Positions 17,345 through 25,623 of a DNA stretch of 64,000 nt are shown here, piece after piece; the first letter of the stretch is position 1, and each line of letters begins with the position of its first letter. The position numbers and the translations under genes were made by a program. The DNA is from Treponema sp. (GTDB lineage Bacteria > Spirochaetota > Spirochaetia > Treponematales > Treponemataceae): assembly GCA_017464425.1 (NCBI GenBank), contig JAFUDX010000025.1, positions 62,001 through 126,000 of the forward strand, in the 5' to 3' direction. The notes beneath the pieces are model-generated. The model was given only the letters and a program-made list of their open reading frames with translations. It had not been told where the DNA came from and searched no databases.

Positions 17345-17896
17345 TTAGCGAGCTGGTGCTACGCTGACGAGTGAATCTTCGCCGTTGGTAAGAACAGTGA
17401 CCTTATCACCCAAGCCCATGTCTTTTACACGGAAAACATCGCCGATGTTGATTGGAGAAACATCGATGACGATACGAACTGGCAAATCTTTTGGCAATGC
17501 CTTAACTTTAACTTCTGGAACATGCTTAACCATGAAGCCACCTTTAAGAACGCCAGCCGGAGTGCCAGAGTACTGGATTTTGTACGAGCGGACGACAGGC
17601 TTTTTGTTAGAAACCGCGAAGAAATCAGCATGAAGGACCTGATCCTTTATAATATTGTATTCCGTATCGCGGATGAACGCATCGTATTTTTTGCCTTCGA
17701 CATCGAGAGTAACCAAAGTTGTGCTTGTGATTGAGCGCCACACCTTGTTGAACTGAACTGAATCAACGGTGATTGATGTTGCTTTTCCTGCCTCATCATA
17801 CACAACTGCAGGAATACGACCTTGTGCACGAATTGTTCGTGCTGCTTTTTTGCCAGTTTCTGAGCGATTTTTTGCTTCGATAACCAACTGTTCCAT
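17345..17896 (-). CDS. rplY: 50S ribosomal protein L25 (CTC/TL5 type)
   Basis: 183 residues, the long form with C-terminal beta domain. N-domain KNRSETGKKAARTIRAQGRI and PAVVYDEAGK, then YDAFIRDTEYNIIKDQVLHADF; C-domain VKALPKDLPVRIVIDVSPINIG. L25 binds 5S rRNA. The ATG has AGGAG ten bases upstream. A long stem-loop fills the space between the tRNA-Gln gene and this gene, and an intrinsic terminator lies just after it. In Borrelia pth usually sits between rplY and tilS; it is absent here. Confidence 0.96.
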   Translation of the reverse strand: MEQLVIEAKNRSETGKKAARTIRAQGRIPAVVYDEAGKATSITVDSVQFNKVWRSITSTTLVTLDVEGKKYDAFIRDTEYNIIKDQVLHADFFAVSNKKPVVRSYKIQYSGTPAGVLKGGFMVKHVPEVKVKALPKDLPVRIVIDVSPINIGDVFRVKDMGLGDKVTVLTNGEDSLVSVAPAR

Positions 17897-17915
17897 TTTA
17901 TATAACTCCTAAAAA

Positions 17916-17999
17916 TTTTGGAAACAACGGATGAAGCAAAAACAGTGTTTTGACTTTTAAAATCTAACCCCATCGTTCGTCACGCCAGAGTTTCCAAAA
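17916..17999 (-). promoter_or_regulatory. Candidate L25 (rplY) mRNA leader structure
   Basis: A perfect 10-bp stem joins 17999-17990 (TTTTGGAAAC on the minus strand) and 17925-17916 (GTTTCCAAAA). Inside it AACGATG pairs with CATCCGTT with one bulge, leaving a 12-nt one-sided internal loop and a ~35-nt apical part. A U5 run follows the outer stem and then the AGGAG site. It may be a ribosomal-protein leader or an attenuator. It begins 6 nt after the tRNA-Gln 3' end. Confidence 0.5.
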
Positions 18000-18005
18000 A
18001 AATAA

Positions 18006-18078
18006 CTGGGCCGACAGGATTCGAACCTGTGGAATGATGGCACCAAAAGCCATTGTCTTACCGCTTGACGACGGCCCA
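18006..18078 (-). tRNA. tRNA-Gln (anticodon TTG)
   Basis: 73 nt. Acceptor arms TGGGCCG and CGGCCCA pair over 7 bp with discriminator G; the anticodon stem ATGGC/GCCAT encloses TTTTGGT, so the anticodon is TTG; the T arm has GGTTCGAATCC. CCA is not encoded. It lies between spoVG and rplY on the same strand, probably co-transcribed, since no clear promoter fits in the 40 nt upstream, which instead hold a CTGCTC/GAGCAG hairpin. Confidence 0.97.
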
Positions 18079-18118
18079 AAATATATCAATCTGCTCCACA
18101 AAAGAGCAGAAAAATACG

Positions 18119-18397
18119 CTAGTCTTCGACAGCACTTTCATCAAAGTGCCCCGCATTATACTCCGAAAGAATCTTTTCTTGCAAGGCATTTCTAAAATCT
18201 GCGCTGATAGGATGAGCGACATCCTTATAATCGCCGTTTGCAGTTTTTCGGCTTGGCATGGCAATAAAAAGCCCTGACTGATCTTCAATAACTTTTACAT
18301 TATGAACGACGAAACAATTATCAAAAGTGACGGTAACATATGCCTTTAACTTTCCTTCGGCAGTTACCTTTCGGATTCTCAACTCTGTGACTTCCAT
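18119..18397 (-). CDS. spoVG: SpoVG family RNA/DNA-binding regulator
   Basis: 92 residues, typical size, starting MEVTELRIRKVTAEGKLKAY, with FVVHNVKVIEDQSGLFIAMP and the HPISADFRNALQEKIL end. In spirochaetes SpoVG binds nucleic acids and affects gene expression. AAGGAA lies about 10 nt upstream of ATG. It follows ispE by 34 nt, a pairing also known in Firmicutes, and precedes tRNA-Gln and rplY. Confidence 0.96.
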   Translation of the reverse strand: MEVTELRIRKVTAEGKLKAYVTVTFDNCFVVHNVKVIEDQSGLFIAMPSRKTANGDYKDVAHPISADFRNALQEKILSEYNAGHFDESAVED

Positions 18398-18431
18398 AGT
18401 TTACAAATTCCTTTTTGAACTAAAAAAATTG

Positions 18432-19313
18432 TCAATGTGCCACGACACATTTCCATTTTTTTTGGCATTTTAAGTAGGCTTCGTTTGCAGCAACCGCTGA
18501 CTCAAAAACACCAAAAACGGTAGCACCTGAACCAGACATATCTGCCCAGTCAGCTCCACATTTCAAAATATCCCGAAGAGCTTCGCCGATTACAGGATAT
18601 TTATCGATAAGAACAGGAGTGAAGGAATTTGTAAATTTCCAAGCACCAGCAAGACCGTAGTATAAACGCTTCAACTCCGAAAAATCAGGATACGAAACCG
18701 TATATACAGAATCATACAAACCTGATTCATAGGCGTGATCCACCAAAGAATACGCCTCTTTTGTAGAAGAGTGAATTCCCGGAAAAATCAGCACAAAACT
18801 TAGGTCAGTTCGTGGTTCGATTGCCTCGACGACTTCGCCCCGACCTGAAACTAAGGCGCAGCCCCGGCCTTTTTGAAAAAAACCAGAGTGCAAGAAGAAG
18901 AATACATCGCTTCCGACTTTTTCTGCAACGGCATCAGCAAGAGAATCCGTCAGCTGAATCTCCGCTAGATCAGCGAGTCCTTTTAACAGAGAAGCTCCGT
19001 CAGAAGAACCGCCTCCCAAGCCTCCACCGGCAGGCAAAAATTTACCGAGCACTACTTCCACACCGAAATCGACATTCGTTTGGGCACGGAATGCTGAATA
19101 AGTTTTCGTCAGCGTATTTTCCAGAGGAAGCTGCATTTGAGCACAGTGAATGATGCATTCTTTTTGCGGAATACGCCGAATCTGTAGCTCATCGGAAAAG
19201 TCCAGTGTCTGAAAAACACTTTCGATATTGTGGTAACCATCCGCCCGTTTTTTCAGGACTTTAAGCCCGATATTCACTTTTGCGGGTGCTTTGACACAAA
19301 TATCAAAAGACAT
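18432..19313 (-). CDS. ispE: 4-diphosphocytidyl-2-C-methyl-D-erythritol kinase
   Basis: GHMP kinase of the MEP isoprenoid pathway. 293 residues; AKVNIGLKVLKKRADGYHNI at the N-terminus and the phosphate loop LPAGGGLGGGSSDGASLLKGL are diagnostic, with MSGSGATVFGVFES near the C-terminus. The ATG at 19313 was chosen because the promoter -10 box is at 19328-19323; the earlier ATG at 19331 would not be transcribed. The mRNA should therefore be almost leaderless. Divergent from smpB. Confidence 0.95.
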   Translation of the reverse strand: MSFDICVKAPAKVNIGLKVLKKRADGYHNIESVFQTLDFSDELQIRRIPQKECIIHCAQMQLPLENTLTKTYSAFRAQTNVDFGVEVVLGKFLPAGGGLGGGSSDGASLLKGLADLAEIQLTDSLADAVAEKVGSDVFFFLHSGFFQKGRGCALVSGRGEVVEAIEPRTDLSFVLIFPGIHSSTKEAYSLVDHAYESGLYDSVYTVSYPDFSELKRLYYGLAGAWKFTNSFTPVLIDKYPVIGEALRDILKCGADWADMSGSGATVFGVFESAVAANEAYLKCQKKWKCVVAH

Positions 19314-19322
19314 AATATCAGT

Positions 19323-19350
19323 ATTATACAAAAATTATCAGTAAAGTCAA
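19323..19350 (-). promoter_or_regulatory. ispE promoter, leaderless arrangement
   Basis: Minus strand -35 TTGACT (19350-19345), 16-nt spacer, -10 TATAAT (19328-19323), 9 nt to ATG 19313. With a start 7 nt after the -10 box the leader is about 3 nt. Confidence 0.7.
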
Positions 19351-19436
19351 TATAAAAAAAGTACTTGTCAGAAAAAATAGGATTTCAGATTTTTTGAAAA
19401 TAATTTTAAATTTCGACCTTCAATTTTCTGAAACCG

Positions 19437-19465
19437 TTGCAAATTGCGTTTGTTACTATTATAAT
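19437..19465 (+). promoter_or_regulatory. smpB promoter, leaderless arrangement
   Basis: -35 TTGCAA (19437-19442), 17-nt spacer, -10 TATAAT (19460-19465), 9 nt to ATG 19475. No ribosome site fits. Confidence 0.7.
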
Positions 19466-19474
19466 AAGAATAGT

Positions 19475-19933
19475 ATGCCCGAAAATGTCAAAATTATCGC
19501 ACAGAACAAAAAGGCTCGTTTCAACTATTTCGTGGAAGAATCCTACGAGTGCGGACTGGAGCTTCAAGGAACCGAAGTCAAGTCCGTCAAGGCAGGGAAT
19601 GTGTCCTTTGCAGATTCTTTTGCCGAAATTATAAATGGCGAAGTCTGGATGCGCAATTTTCACATTTCAGAGTATGCATATTCATCCGTGTTCAATCACA
19701 ATCCTGACCGCAAAAAGCGGCTTTTGCTTCACAAAGAAGAAATCAAGAGAATCACGCGCAAAGTCGAAGAAAAAGGCTACACGCTCGTTCCGCTCGATTT
19801 CTATTTAAAGCATGGCAGGGTCAAGCTCACGCTCGGAGTCTGCAAGGGCAAAAAGCTCTACGACAAGCGCGAGACAATCAAGCAACGCGATTTGGACAGG
19901 GAAATGGCACGGGATTTCAGAAAAAATGTATAA
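19475..19933 (+). CDS. smpB: SsrA-binding protein SmpB
   Basis: Partner of tmRNA in ribosome rescue. 152 residues from ATG 19475, the family length; an in-frame ATG at 19394 would add 27 atypical residues and lies upstream of the promoter. Motifs NKKARFNYFVEESYECGLEL, GTEVKSVKAGNVSFADSF, HNPDRKKRLLLHK and the basic C-terminal KKLYDKRETIKQRDLDRE are all present. The tmRNA gene is not recognised in this window. Confidence 0.97.
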   Translation: MPENVKIIAQNKKARFNYFVEESYECGLELQGTEVKSVKAGNVSFADSFAEIINGEVWMRNFHISEYAYSSVFNHNPDRKKRLLLHKEEIKRITRKVEEKGYTLVPLDFYLKHGRVKLTLGVCKGKKLYDKRETIKQRDLDREMARDFRKNV

Positions 19934-19964
19934 GCTTCTGAAATCGCAATCGGAGAACTGAGAT

Positions 19965-20852
19965 TTGAAGAATCTTACGGTAAAAAGCAGAATTTTCTGC
20001 CTCACATTTTTGATTCTTTCTCACCTATCGGCACTTCACGCAGAAGACTTGCTGATTGATTACTATGGTGTCGTCTCATCTTCTTCCGATACAAACATGC
20101 TCAAAATGGCTCAGGATGTTTTTTACACGCAGCTCAAATCAATCGATGGAATCAGCATCGATGACAAACGCCCCGATTTAAGCCGCGCTTCGGCATTTTT
20201 GCCTCAATTCGCCCGCACAAACGCAAAAGTCTACTTCTATGCCGAAATCACCGACGAAAAATCATCTTCCGGGCAAACAATCTGGAACTGCCGCTTCAAC
20301 GCCGTCACCTCAGCCGACGGAATCACGCACACCGCCACCGAAAACTACGAGTCATACTACAAAATCTTGGTCGGAGCAAAATCGGCAATCGAAAAGGTGC
20401 TCTCTGAGCTAAAATCCCCTGCCCCCGAATTTGCCAGTGCCAATAAAGAAAACATCGCCGCAGACTTCAACACAGGGGTCGACATCGAATCTCTTGCAGG
20501 CACCTGGAGCGGAGAGCCGTTCGCAGACAAAATCATCATTCTTCGCGGAGGTCGTGGATTCGTCATCTTCAAGAACGGTGCCACAATGAATATCAAAATC
20601 TCGGTCAAAAAAGCCACTGTTGAAGGAATCAATACAAATCTCGAAATCACTCAGGTCGGAAAATCAAACGCTTCGTTCTTCCCTGAACTTCCGCGCGAAC
20701 AGGCTTTGGCATGCGCAGCCACCGCCTCCCCCATCACATGGAATTTCTCGCTCACTTCGGCAGACACACTCGAAGGCGTAAAGCACACCGTCATATCCAC
20801 AAACTCAGGCACCGAAAAAGGCACGGTCAACTCAAGCTGGAGCCGCAAATAG
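19965..20852 (+). CDS. Exported protein of unknown function
   Basis: 295 residues from a TTG start with GGAG 9 nt upstream. The signal peptide is IFCLTFLILSHLSALHA with probable cleavage before EDLL. The mature part starts with a segment that resembles treponemal lipid- or stress-related exported proteins (LLIDYYGVVSSSSDTNMLKM) and later has SLAGTWSGEPFADKIIILRG and a Thr/Ser-rich end (VNSSWSRK). No family is recognised. It follows smpB by 31 nt and is convergent with tsaC, 2 nt apart. Confidence 0.7.
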   Translation: MKNLTVKSRIFCLTFLILSHLSALHAEDLLIDYYGVVSSSSDTNMLKMAQDVFYTQLKSIDGISIDDKRPDLSRASAFLPQFARTNAKVYFYAEITDEKSSSGQTIWNCRFNAVTSADGITHTATENYESYYKILVGAKSAIEKVLSELKSPAPEFASANKENIAADFNTGVDIESLAGTWSGEPFADKIIILRGGRGFVIFKNGATMNIKISVKKATVEGINTNLEITQVGKSNASFFPELPREQALACAATASPITWNFSLTSADTLEGVKHTVISTNSGTEKGTVNSSWSRK

Positions 20853-20854
20853 TG

Positions 20855-21442
20855 CTAACTGCTCACTTGAATGCCGCCTTCTCTTACGACTTTCACGGCA
20901 CCCGTTTCATCGATGGCTACGATTGTGGAAGGAATTCCGCCTTTTTTGTCACCGTCATCGATTATCAGGTCGACTTCTTTTCCGAATTCGGCTTTTATCT
21001 GCTGGATATTGTCAAGAACAGGATTTCCGCTTCGATTCACGCTCGTTGAATAAATCGGAGCTCCGCACTGGGCAATCACTTTTCTGAGCCATTCGTCACC
21101 CGGACAGCGAAATGCCGTCGTCTCAAAATTGCCGTCTTCAGCAAAGGTATGCACGATAATCGTGAGCGGTCCCGGCCATTTTGCAAGCAATTCATCAGGA
21201 ATCACATCGCGCGTATATTTTTTTACATCTTCTGGCTTTGCGATGAGCTGAATAAAATGCTTTCCTTCATCACGCTGTTTTATTGTACAGATTTTTTCAT
21301 AGGTATGGAAAGAATAGTGCCGGCCGTCAACAAGACCAGAAAAACCATAGACCGTATCAGTGGGAAGCACGACAACCTTCCCCCTTCTCAAATAATCAAC
21401 TGCAATCTGGGCAGACTCTTCATCACACTTGCGGCAAATCAT
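20855..21442 (-). CDS. tsaC: L-threonylcarbamoyladenylate synthase (Sua5/YrdC/YwlC family)
   Basis: 195 residues, the short YrdC-type. RRGKVVVLPTDTVYGFSGLV, KQRDEGKHFIQLI and STSVNRSGNPV (SxN) are the expected ATP/threonine binding segments. It makes threonylcarbamoyl-AMP for t6A37 of tRNAs. Its start overlaps the end of the FtsB-like gene by 20 nt, so the two are translated in tandem. Confidence 0.92.
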   Translation of the reverse strand: MICRKCDEESAQIAVDYLRRGKVVVLPTDTVYGFSGLVDGRHYSFHTYEKICTIKQRDEGKHFIQLIAKPEDVKKYTRDVIPDELLAKWPGPLTIIVHTFAEDGNFETTAFRCPGDEWLRKVIAQCGAPIYSTSVNRSGNPVLDNIQQIKAEFGKEVDLIIDDGDKKGGIPSTIVAIDETGAVKVVREGGIQVSS

Positions 21443-21917
21443 AGACAGGTATTCCTTTGATTTTAATCTTATTTTTCTTTACAGAACTTTTTGGACCAAA
21501 ATCCTTAACCATCAGATACAGATACGCCACAAAAAACATCAAAAGTCCCGCCACCTTGCAAAACCACTCTGGAAGTGAATACGGTTCGATTGATTTTATC
21601 GGCGTACCAGTCTCAAAATGGTATTCATCCATAGAAATAAGCCCGTTGATTTTCACAACTTTTTCGCCGTCACGGACATAGCCCATCTTTCGCGCAAAAC
21701 CTGCGATTACATCAGGATCTTTTTCAAGGGCCGTGTATTCAAGAGCGAGAGAATCATTGATTTTTTGAATTTCATCCGCCCGTGCACTTAAAATTCTCTT
21801 TTGCTCACGAAGCTGTCCGGTCGCCCAAATTCCGTCCGTTCCACAAGTGAACGAAACGAGGACATAAATCAAAGTACCGAACAACGCCGCAACGAGAAGG
21901 CGAAACATTTTTGTCAT
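21423..21917 (-). CDS. Septum formation initiator (FtsB/DivIC) family membrane protein
   Basis: 164 residues. An N-terminal membrane helix (FRLLVAALFGTLIYVLVSF) is followed by a coiled coil (GQLREQKRILSARADEIQKI) and DPDVIAGFARKMGYVRDGEKVV, the classical FtsB/DivIC pattern in which the last part contacts FtsL. Unusually, a second hydrophobic helix (AGLLMFFVAYLYLMV) near residues 120-138 returns the basic tail to the cytoplasm; typical FtsB has one. An ATG at 21908 is an equal alternative start. Confidence 0.8.
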   Translation of the reverse strand: MTKMFRLLVAALFGTLIYVLVSFTCGTDGIWATGQLREQKRILSARADEIQKINDSLALEYTALEKDPDVIAGFARKMGYVRDGEKVVKINGLISMDEYHFETGTPIKSIEPYSLPEWFCKVAGLLMFFVAYLYLMVKDFGPKSSVKKNKIKIKGIPVYDLPQV

Positions 21918-21968
21918 ATCTTAATTACTATCGGCCAAAAATTCAGATTTCTAAAACAAATTTTTTTC

Positions 21969-21997
21969 TTGGACATTTACGCACTATATGATATAAT
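21969..21997 (+). promoter_or_regulatory. Promoter of the 22-30 kb operon
   Basis: -35 TTGGAC (21969-21974), 17-nt spacer, -10 TATAAT (21992-21997). The leader to ATG 22101 is about 97 nt and ends with AAGGGGAAC before the start. Confidence 0.6.
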
Positions 21998-22100
21998 GAA
22001 TAGAATAAACTGTGTTTTTTTTAGAAAAAAATGCCGATAATTAATCAAAGATTTTTTGGATGGCAAGTGCTTTCCTAAATTCACTTTGAAGGGGAACAAT

Positions 22101-24719
22101 ATGAGTGATTCAGATAAAACAAACGAACTTGACAACTATGGAGTTTGGGTTAAAAAACCGCCGCGTACCGTTTCGTCTGAAATAGAAGAACCAACATCTG
22201 ACTTACCAGATTTTTCTGATATAGATGTCGTAGATAATTCCGCAGGCATTGCCGATGATGCAGGCGAAACAGAAATTTCGCTCGATGAGTTCATTGAAGG
22301 CGGTGTTTTTGAAGGGGACGAAGAAAATGCCGCTCCCGCAAGCACACCCGCAGAACCTGCCGTCAAAGAATCAGTCTCTACAGATGATTTCTTGGATTCT
22401 TCTAGCGACGTCACCGTTTCTGACTCACCAAGCGTTTCTGATTCTCCTTCTTTAAGTGATGACGGTCCTCTTGACATCGACCTTTCATTTGACGATGCGG
22501 ACACTTCATCTTCTTCATCAAGCTCATCATCCGTTTCTTCCGCTCCTGTTGCCGAAGTGCCTGGTTCAGAAGAAGTCGATTTGAGCGACTTTGGAGTTGA
22601 TTTTGGCGATGACTCATCTTCTTCATCTTCAGCAGAATCTGCTCCTTCAAGCGATGGAACAGAAGAAATCTCACTCGATGAATTTGGCGTAGATTTCTCT
22701 GGAAACGAAGACACCTCTGTTTCAGAAGATTCAGAGCCAAAAATCGATGAAGTGCATGTAAATGAGGACGGCACCGAAGATATTTCCCTTGATGAATTTG
22801 GCTTTGACATCAATGCCGAAGAGGGTACGCAATCAGATGCAGGCGATGCCACAGCCGAAGCAAGTGCTCCTGCCGAAGAAGAAGTTCCTTCCCTTTCAGA
22901 TGAGCCAGCTTCACTACAAGAATCAGACGCTCCAGAAATGAACGTTAGTGCAGACGATGATGATGTAAGCGTCTCAATCGAATCAGACAAAAACGAAGAG
23001 CCGGTAGCTGCTCCTTCTCAAGATTACTCTGCCCCAGACGATGATGATTTTGACTTGGATTCTATCATGGATTCAATCGAAGACGAAAACGGCAACACCA
23101 CATCCCTCAACGATGAACCTTCTGCAGCAAGCGAGGCAGTCTCAGAAGAGCCTGTCATTCAAGAAGAAAGCACGCAAGAAGAGCCACTCGTTACCGAAGC
23201 TTCAGAACCAGACGCTTCAATCGAAGTTGTTGACATGGAAGAGCCCGTCTTTGAAGAAACAGCGGTCGACATTTCAGAACCGGCCGAAGATAATCCGTTC
23301 TCATTGCCGCCAGACGATGCTTTTGCAGCCCCTGCGTCAGAAGAACCAACTATCATCGAAGAGCCTTCTTCGGAAGAACTTTCTCTTGACGAAGAAGAAG
23401 TTGCCCAAGAAGAGCCTGCAATTACGGAAGAACCTTCTCTCGAAGAGCCAGTTTCAGAACCTGTTGTTGAAGACTCTATTGTGCCATCGACCGTTGCAGA
23501 ACCAGTCACTGAAACGATAGCAGAAGAATCTCCTGCCCCACAGACAGAACAGACGGCAAAAGATGCAGAAATTGCAAATGCAACAAACTCTATTTTGAGC
23601 CAGATTGCGGCAGAGCTTTCTTCTCTCAGAGGCGAGATTTCAACCCTTAAAACTGAATTTGAAGAACTCAAGAACAAAGATTCTCTTTCAGCAACCGAAG
23701 TTTCGCAGCCAGAAGAATCACTTAATCCAGAGGAAGAGCAGTTCCTTTCACAAGAAGCGGAAGAACCTCAATCAACGGGCGGTTTCTTTGATTCTGACGA
23801 TGAAGATGATACCATCGCGCTTTCCCTCGACGAAATGGACGATATTTTAAACTCTGTCGAAATGGTTGAAGAAGACTCATCTTCAGAAACAGCGGACGAA
23901 GAATCAGTTTCTGAAGAGAGCACTCCAAGCGAAGAATCACTTGATTTTTCTGACGAAAGCATTGAAGAGCCTGTTCTTGACGAAATTGAAAATATCGAAG
24001 ACAACTCAGAATCGGATCTTCCCGAAGAAATTCTTGTTCCAAAATCTGATGATGACATTCTCGTAGAATCAAGCGATGAAAATCTTATCGAAGAAGAATC
24101 AGAGCCAGAAATTGCAATAAGCGATGAAGCAGAGTTGGTTTCTGAAGAATCAGACAGCCTTGCAATCGATGAGCCCTTTGTTTTTGATGATGCAGAATCA
24201 ACAGAAACGGCCGAAGAAAGCGATGCTGATGACACAACGCTTTCTGCCGATGAACTTGCCAATATCGCGGACAACATCGAAGAGCCTGTAAACGATGATG
24301 AAGACACCACGCTTTCCGCAGACGAGCTTGCAAATATCGCGGCTGATTCAACTGCGGAGCAAGTCGAAGAGCCGAGCGAAGAAGAATCAAGCGAAAGCAC
24401 CGTGCCTTCTGTTGATGATATTCTTGGCGATGTTTCGTCATCAGGAACCGAAGATTCTGGAGTTGCGATTTCAGAGGGAGAACTTGATCATCTTCTCACT
24501 TCGGAAGCCGCAAAACCACAAGTTGTCGAAGAAGAGGAAGAAGATGCTTCTCCGATTCAGTCATCGATTCCGAACAACTTGCAAAAAGAAATCAAATCGG
24601 TACTTTCATATATGGATCAGCTTTTGGAAAATCTTCCCGAAGAAAAGATTGCTGAATTCGCACAGTCAGAACAGTTTGAAACATACAAAAAACTGTTCAA
24701 GGAACTGGGGCTCAACTAA
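22101..24719 (+). CDS. Very long acidic, Ser/Glu/Asp-rich protein with conserved C-terminal helix
   Basis: 872 residues, strongly acidic and nearly without hydrophobic core, so largely disordered. A short linear motif recurs: ISLDEF (three copies around residues 60-260), DLSDFGVDF, ALSLDEMDDIL, LSADELANI (twice, 25 residues apart), ISEGELDHLL. A predicted coiled coil lies near residues 495-525 (ILSQIAAELSSLRGEISTLK). The last ~45 residues (KEIKSVLSYMDQLLENLPEE, FETYKKLFKELGLN) are ordered-looking. No signal or membrane segment, so cytoplasmic. Start ATG 22101 has AAGGGGAA; an upstream in-frame ATG at 22056 is less likely. Possible scaffold; function unknown. First of a five-gene operon. Confidence 0.75.
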   Translation: MSDSDKTNELDNYGVWVKKPPRTVSSEIEEPTSDLPDFSDIDVVDNSAGIADDAGETEISLDEFIEGGVFEGDEENAAPASTPAEPAVKESVSTDDFLDSSSDVTVSDSPSVSDSPSLSDDGPLDIDLSFDDADTSSSSSSSSSVSSAPVAEVPGSEEVDLSDFGVDFGDDSSSSSSAESAPSSDGTEEISLDEFGVDFSGNEDTSVSEDSEPKIDEVHVNEDGTEDISLDEFGFDINAEEGTQSDAGDATAEASAPAEEEVPSLSDEPASLQESDAPEMNVSADDDDVSVSIESDKNEEPVAAPSQDYSAPDDDDFDLDSIMDSIEDENGNTTSLNDEPSAASEAVSEEPVIQEESTQEEPLVTEASEPDASIEVVDMEEPVFEETAVDISEPAEDNPFSLPPDDAFAAPASEEPTIIEEPSSEELSLDEEEVAQEEPAITEEPSLEEPVSEPVVEDSIVPSTVAEPVTETIAEESPAPQTEQTAKDAEIANATNSILSQIAAELSSLRGEISTLKTEFEELKNKDSLSATEVSQPEESLNPEEEQFLSQEAEEPQSTGGFFDSDDEDDTIALSLDEMDDILNSVEMVEEDSSSETADEESVSEESTPSEESLDFSDESIEEPVLDEIENIEDNSESDLPEEILVPKSDDDILVESSDENLIEEESEPEIAISDEAELVSEESDSLAIDEPFVFDDAESTETAEESDADDTTLSADELANIADNIEEPVNDDEDTTLSADELANIAADSTAEQVEEPSEEESSESTVPSVDDILGDVSSSGTEDSGVAISEGELDHLLTSEAAKPQVVEEEEEDASPIQSSIPNNLQKEIKSVLSYMDQLLENLPEEKIAEFAQSEQFETYKKLFKELGLN

Positions 24720-25600
24720 TGGAAAATGCAAACAAAAAGGGGCTTTTGCAACGCGCGCAAAATGTGCTTGCAGATGTCACCCCTACCTTCACAAATTGGT
24801 CAAAACGCTCTGGTTTCGTGCGGGCAGCAATTCTTTCCCCGTGCTCAACGGCTGACGGTGATTTTTACTATGTCACTGATGCATTCGGTCTTTCTGCCCG
24901 CGAAATGGCGTTGCTCACCGAAACTCAGGAATATTGGATGAAGACGCTCTCCCGCGCTTTTGAATGGCAGTGCTTTTCACGCGATTTTGGCGAGCTTGAC
25001 CACTTTGACGGACTTTTTGACGACGATGTTTTCAATCAAATCAATAAAATTTTCTTCCTGCCTTTTAAAAGCAAAGAAAATCCGCTCATTTTTGTCCTTG
25101 TCGAGCTTGATGATGATGATGACATCAACCTTGCCCCCGCTTCGGAAACAGCGGTAACGCTCAAAAATATCGTTGAATTCAAAAATCAAGAAAGCAAAAT
25201 CCTTGCGAAATTCGACAAAAATATCGATTCGGGCTTGGGAATTTCAGAAAGTCGCCTGTACATTCTTTCACTTAAACTCTGTATCGAAGAAGAACTGGCG
25301 GGTGTTGAGCTTCCTGGCGATGAACTTAAAAACAAGGTTATCGATTCAATCACGGACGCGGCTCAAAGTGTTGTCGCGCCATTGTTCCGCTCTCCAAACT
25401 GCTCTCGCACGGGCACAAACGGAGAAATCAAAGTCGTTCTTTTTGCAAAAGATGAAGAAGACGAGCAGCTTTTGGCGTATCATGCGGCCCGCACCTTAAT
25501 CGGTCTCTTGGGCTTAAAGGCCACAAAGTCAGTCGCGTTGCTGGGAGCAGGTCTTTGCCCAAACAAAAAAGGAACCATTGCCTTTTTGTGTCAGGGCTAA
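24719..25600 (+). CDS. Conserved hypothetical protein, operon partner of the acidic protein
   Basis: 293 residues, soluble, no signal. Its ATG overlaps the TAA of the acidic-protein gene by one base. It begins MENANKKGLLQRAQNVLADV and contains AFEWQCFSRDFGELDHFDGLF, an Asp-run (VELDDDDDINLAP) and a Cys/Gly-rich end (LLGAGLCPNKKGTIAFLCQG). No domain is recognised. Coupled translation with the scaffold-like gene suggests a shared role. Confidence 0.7.
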   Translation: MENANKKGLLQRAQNVLADVTPTFTNWSKRSGFVRAAILSPCSTADGDFYYVTDAFGLSAREMALLTETQEYWMKTLSRAFEWQCFSRDFGELDHFDGLFDDDVFNQINKIFFLPFKSKENPLIFVLVELDDDDDINLAPASETAVTLKNIVEFKNQESKILAKFDKNIDSGLGISESRLYILSLKLCIEEELAGVELPGDELKNKVIDSITDAAQSVVAPLFRSPNCSRTGTNGEIKVVLFAKDEEDEQLLAYHAARTLIGLLGLKATKSVALLGAGLCPNKKGTIAFLCQG

Positions 25601-25623
25601 ACAGCGTTTTTGGGTGGGTATAA

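Noticed and set aside
22136..22990. Long open frames opposite and alongside the acidic gene (also 23159-23677 and 23768-24400 minus, 22411-22740 minus)
   Set aside because: They mirror the Ser/Glu codon bias of the acidic gene, give low-complexity products and have no ribosome sites; the plus-strand frame has a promoter, a start and operon context.
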